The notes beneath the pieces were generated by a model. That model searched no databases and had not been told where the DNA came from. It worked only from the letters and a program-made list of their open reading frames with translations. A DNA stretch of 7,130 nt from JBIKLM01 sp044375105 (GTDB taxonomy: Bacteria > Planctomycetota > UBA1135 > GCA-002686595). Below, one piece after another: positions 6,088 to 7,130 of this stretch. Position numbers and translations under genes: made by a program. The stretch covers positions 1 to 7,130 of the forward strand of contig JBILNK010000204.1 of assembly GCA_044375105.1 (NCBI GenBank). The letters run 5' to 3'. The stretch's first letter is position 1, and the number at the start of each line of letters is the position of its first letter.

Positions 6088-7130
6088 TCAATCGCCGCGG
6101 GTCAGGGCCGCCTGCCAGAGCCGATGGAAGTGGTGCACGCCGCGATCGTGCCCGGGCGCGTAGCGGGCCCGGCGCTGGCCGCGGGAGGCCAGGCCCCGCA
6201 TCACGGATTCGACGGCGCGCTCGTCCTCGCGCTCGACCTGGTCCAGGTCCCCGCCGGCGCCCTGGCCGAGCCGGGTCGGATCGAATACATAAGACCGAAA
6301 CCGCACCAGGGTGCGGCGCGGCCCGAGGGGCTCGATGCGATTGAGCGAAACGCCCCACGGATAGACGTTGACCATCAGGTTCGGGAACAGCCAGAAATAC
6401 CAAGCCGCCAGGGCGTGGCCCTGGTCCGGGTGGCCCGCGGGCAGCTCGAAGCCGCCCGCCCCGCCGCGGGCCTCGCCCAGCTGCAGCACGCCCAGGGGCA
6501 GCAGCTCGTAGGCGTAACTCTCGAAATCGAGTTCCGCGTTGAGGCCCGGGTGGATGAAGGGGATGTGCAGCCCCTCCAGGTAGTTCTCGACGTACAGCGC
6601 CCAATGGGCCTCGATCTCGAAGTCGCGGCTGCGTTCTGGCGCGGGGCGGGCTGCCTCGAAGGGCAGGTGCCCGAGGCGCCGCTCGAGCGGGCCCCACCAG
6701 TCGGCGAACTCCGGGCCAGCCGCGAGCCGCACGAACCACCACGGCCCTCCGCGCTCGAGCGCATGCTCGGCCAGGCGGTCCTCCGGCCCAGGAAAGCCCT
6801 CGAGGCCGTCGAAGCCCGGCGCGGAAAGGACCTGGCCGCCGAGGTCGAAGCGCCGGCCGTGGTAGCCGCAGCGCAGGCCGGAGCCCCGCGAGGGCTGGTC
6901 GAGCAACAGCCGCGCGCGGTGCGTGCAGACGTTCGAGAGGCAGCGGGTCCGCTGGGCCTCGCGGGTCAGCAGCAGCGGCTCCGACAATCCCCCGGGCAGC
7001 AGCAGGCGCGGCAGGGCGCTGAAGCCCGGTCCCCATTCGGCCTCGTCGGCGATCCACTGCCAGTGGCCGGCGAAGGCGCGCTCGAGGGTCAGCTCTTGCA
7101 GCTCTGGATCGAGATAGAACTCGGCGGCGG
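6088..7130 (-). CDS. Rieske non-heme iron ring-hydroxylating-type oxygenase, alpha subunit (N-terminus cut by window edge)
   Basis: Such enzymes use O2 and electrons from a separate reductase to hydroxylate or demethylate substrates in the cytoplasm. 346 residues are visible, counted here from the window edge at 7128. Residues 3-25 (EFYLDPELQELTLERAFAG, then HWQW) match the usual family N-terminus, so the gene runs off the right end and only a short N-terminal piece is missing. The Rieske 2Fe-2S ligands are present: C68-x-H70 and C87-x2-H90, 16 residues apart. The catalytic iron site is NYLEGLHIPFIHP with H188 and H193; the third ligand is probably D302 in the REDERAVE stretch. The bridging residue that is Asp in naphthalene dioxygenase is Glu185 here, as reported for carnitine monooxygenase CntA. 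FPNLMVNVYPWG and VHHFHRLW near the end are also family-like. No reductase or ferredoxin gene is in the window. The substrate cannot be told; a quaternary-amine-type or uncharacterised branch is possible. Confidence 0.92.
   Translation of the reverse strand, partial: AAEFYLDPELQELTLERAFAGHWQWIADEAEWGPGFSALPRLLLPGGLSEPLLLTREAQRTRCLSNVCTHRARLLLDQPSRGSGLRCGYHGRRFDLGGQVLSAPGFDGLEGFPGPEDRLAEHALERGGPWWFVRLAAGPEFADWWGPLERRLGHLPFEAARPAPERSRDFEIEAHWALYVENYLEGLHIPFIHPGLNAELDFESYAYELLPLGVLQLGEARGGAGGFELPAGHPDQGHALAAWYFWLFPNLMVNVYPWGVSLNRIEPLGPRRTLVRFRSYVFDPTRLGQGAGGDLDQVEREDERAVESVMRGLASRGQRRARYAPGHDRGVHHFHRLWQAALTRGD

Noticed and set aside
6088..6987. Oxygenase starting at TTG 6987 (299 residues)
   Set aside because: The frame stays open to the window edge, and the residues upstream match the family N-terminus, so this TTG encodes an internal Leu.
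5600..7057. 485-codon minus-strand open frame over the oxygenase
   Set aside because: It is a frame shadow: the Rieske ligands and catalytic motif lie in the other frame, and this product is Arg/Pro/Ala-rich with no motif.
1..7130. Mobile element, CRISPR array, tRNA or rRNA
   Set aside because: I saw no transposase motifs, terminal inverted repeats, regularly spaced repeats, tRNA cloverleaf or rRNA-like sequence on either strand.

Overview
The window is GC-rich, strongly so from about position 1400 onward. It looks like a chromosomal stretch from a Gram-negative-type bacterium with many exported lipoproteins. No clear Shine-Dalgarno sequences precede the genes, one start is TTG, and a TPR lipoprotein sits beside a CRTAC1-like (FG-GAP/VCBS plus ASPIC/UnbV) lipoprotein. 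Together with a multi-domain secreted FKBP this suggests Planctomycetota or a similar high-GC lineage. That assignment is an inference from gene content and is not proven by any marker gene.

Layout. Positions 1-907 carry two small plus-strand genes for exported proteins of unknown function (98 and 136 residues), visibly less GC-rich than the rest. Positions 908-1409 are a non-coding gap of about 500 bases with a possible terminator hairpin at its start and a possible extended -10 element at its end. Positions 1410-3059 encode a secreted protein made of four tandem FKBP-type domains. The two outer domains keep the prolyl-isomerase pocket and the two inner ones have lost it. A 70-base convergent gap with a 10-bp inverted repeat then separates this gene from minus-strand genes. 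Reading along the minus strand, these are a Rieske non-heme iron oxygenase alpha subunit (cut by the window edge at 7130, ending at 6088), a TPR lipoprotein (5906 to 4851) and a CRTAC1-like beta-propeller lipoprotein (4854 to 3130). The last two overlap by four bases (ATGA) and are probably translationally coupled.

How they may work together. The coupled TPR and propeller lipoproteins look like a two-component envelope assembly: a helical scaffold and a Ca-binding seven-bladed propeller, both lipid-anchored. The four-domain FKBP is probably an envelope folding factor or chaperone. The Rieske oxygenase is 181 bases upstream of the TPR gene on the same strand and may or may not share its transcript. 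I found no tRNA, rRNA, CRISPR array, insertion sequence or phage gene. The most unusual items are the four-domain FKBP architecture and the two unrecognised small exported proteins.
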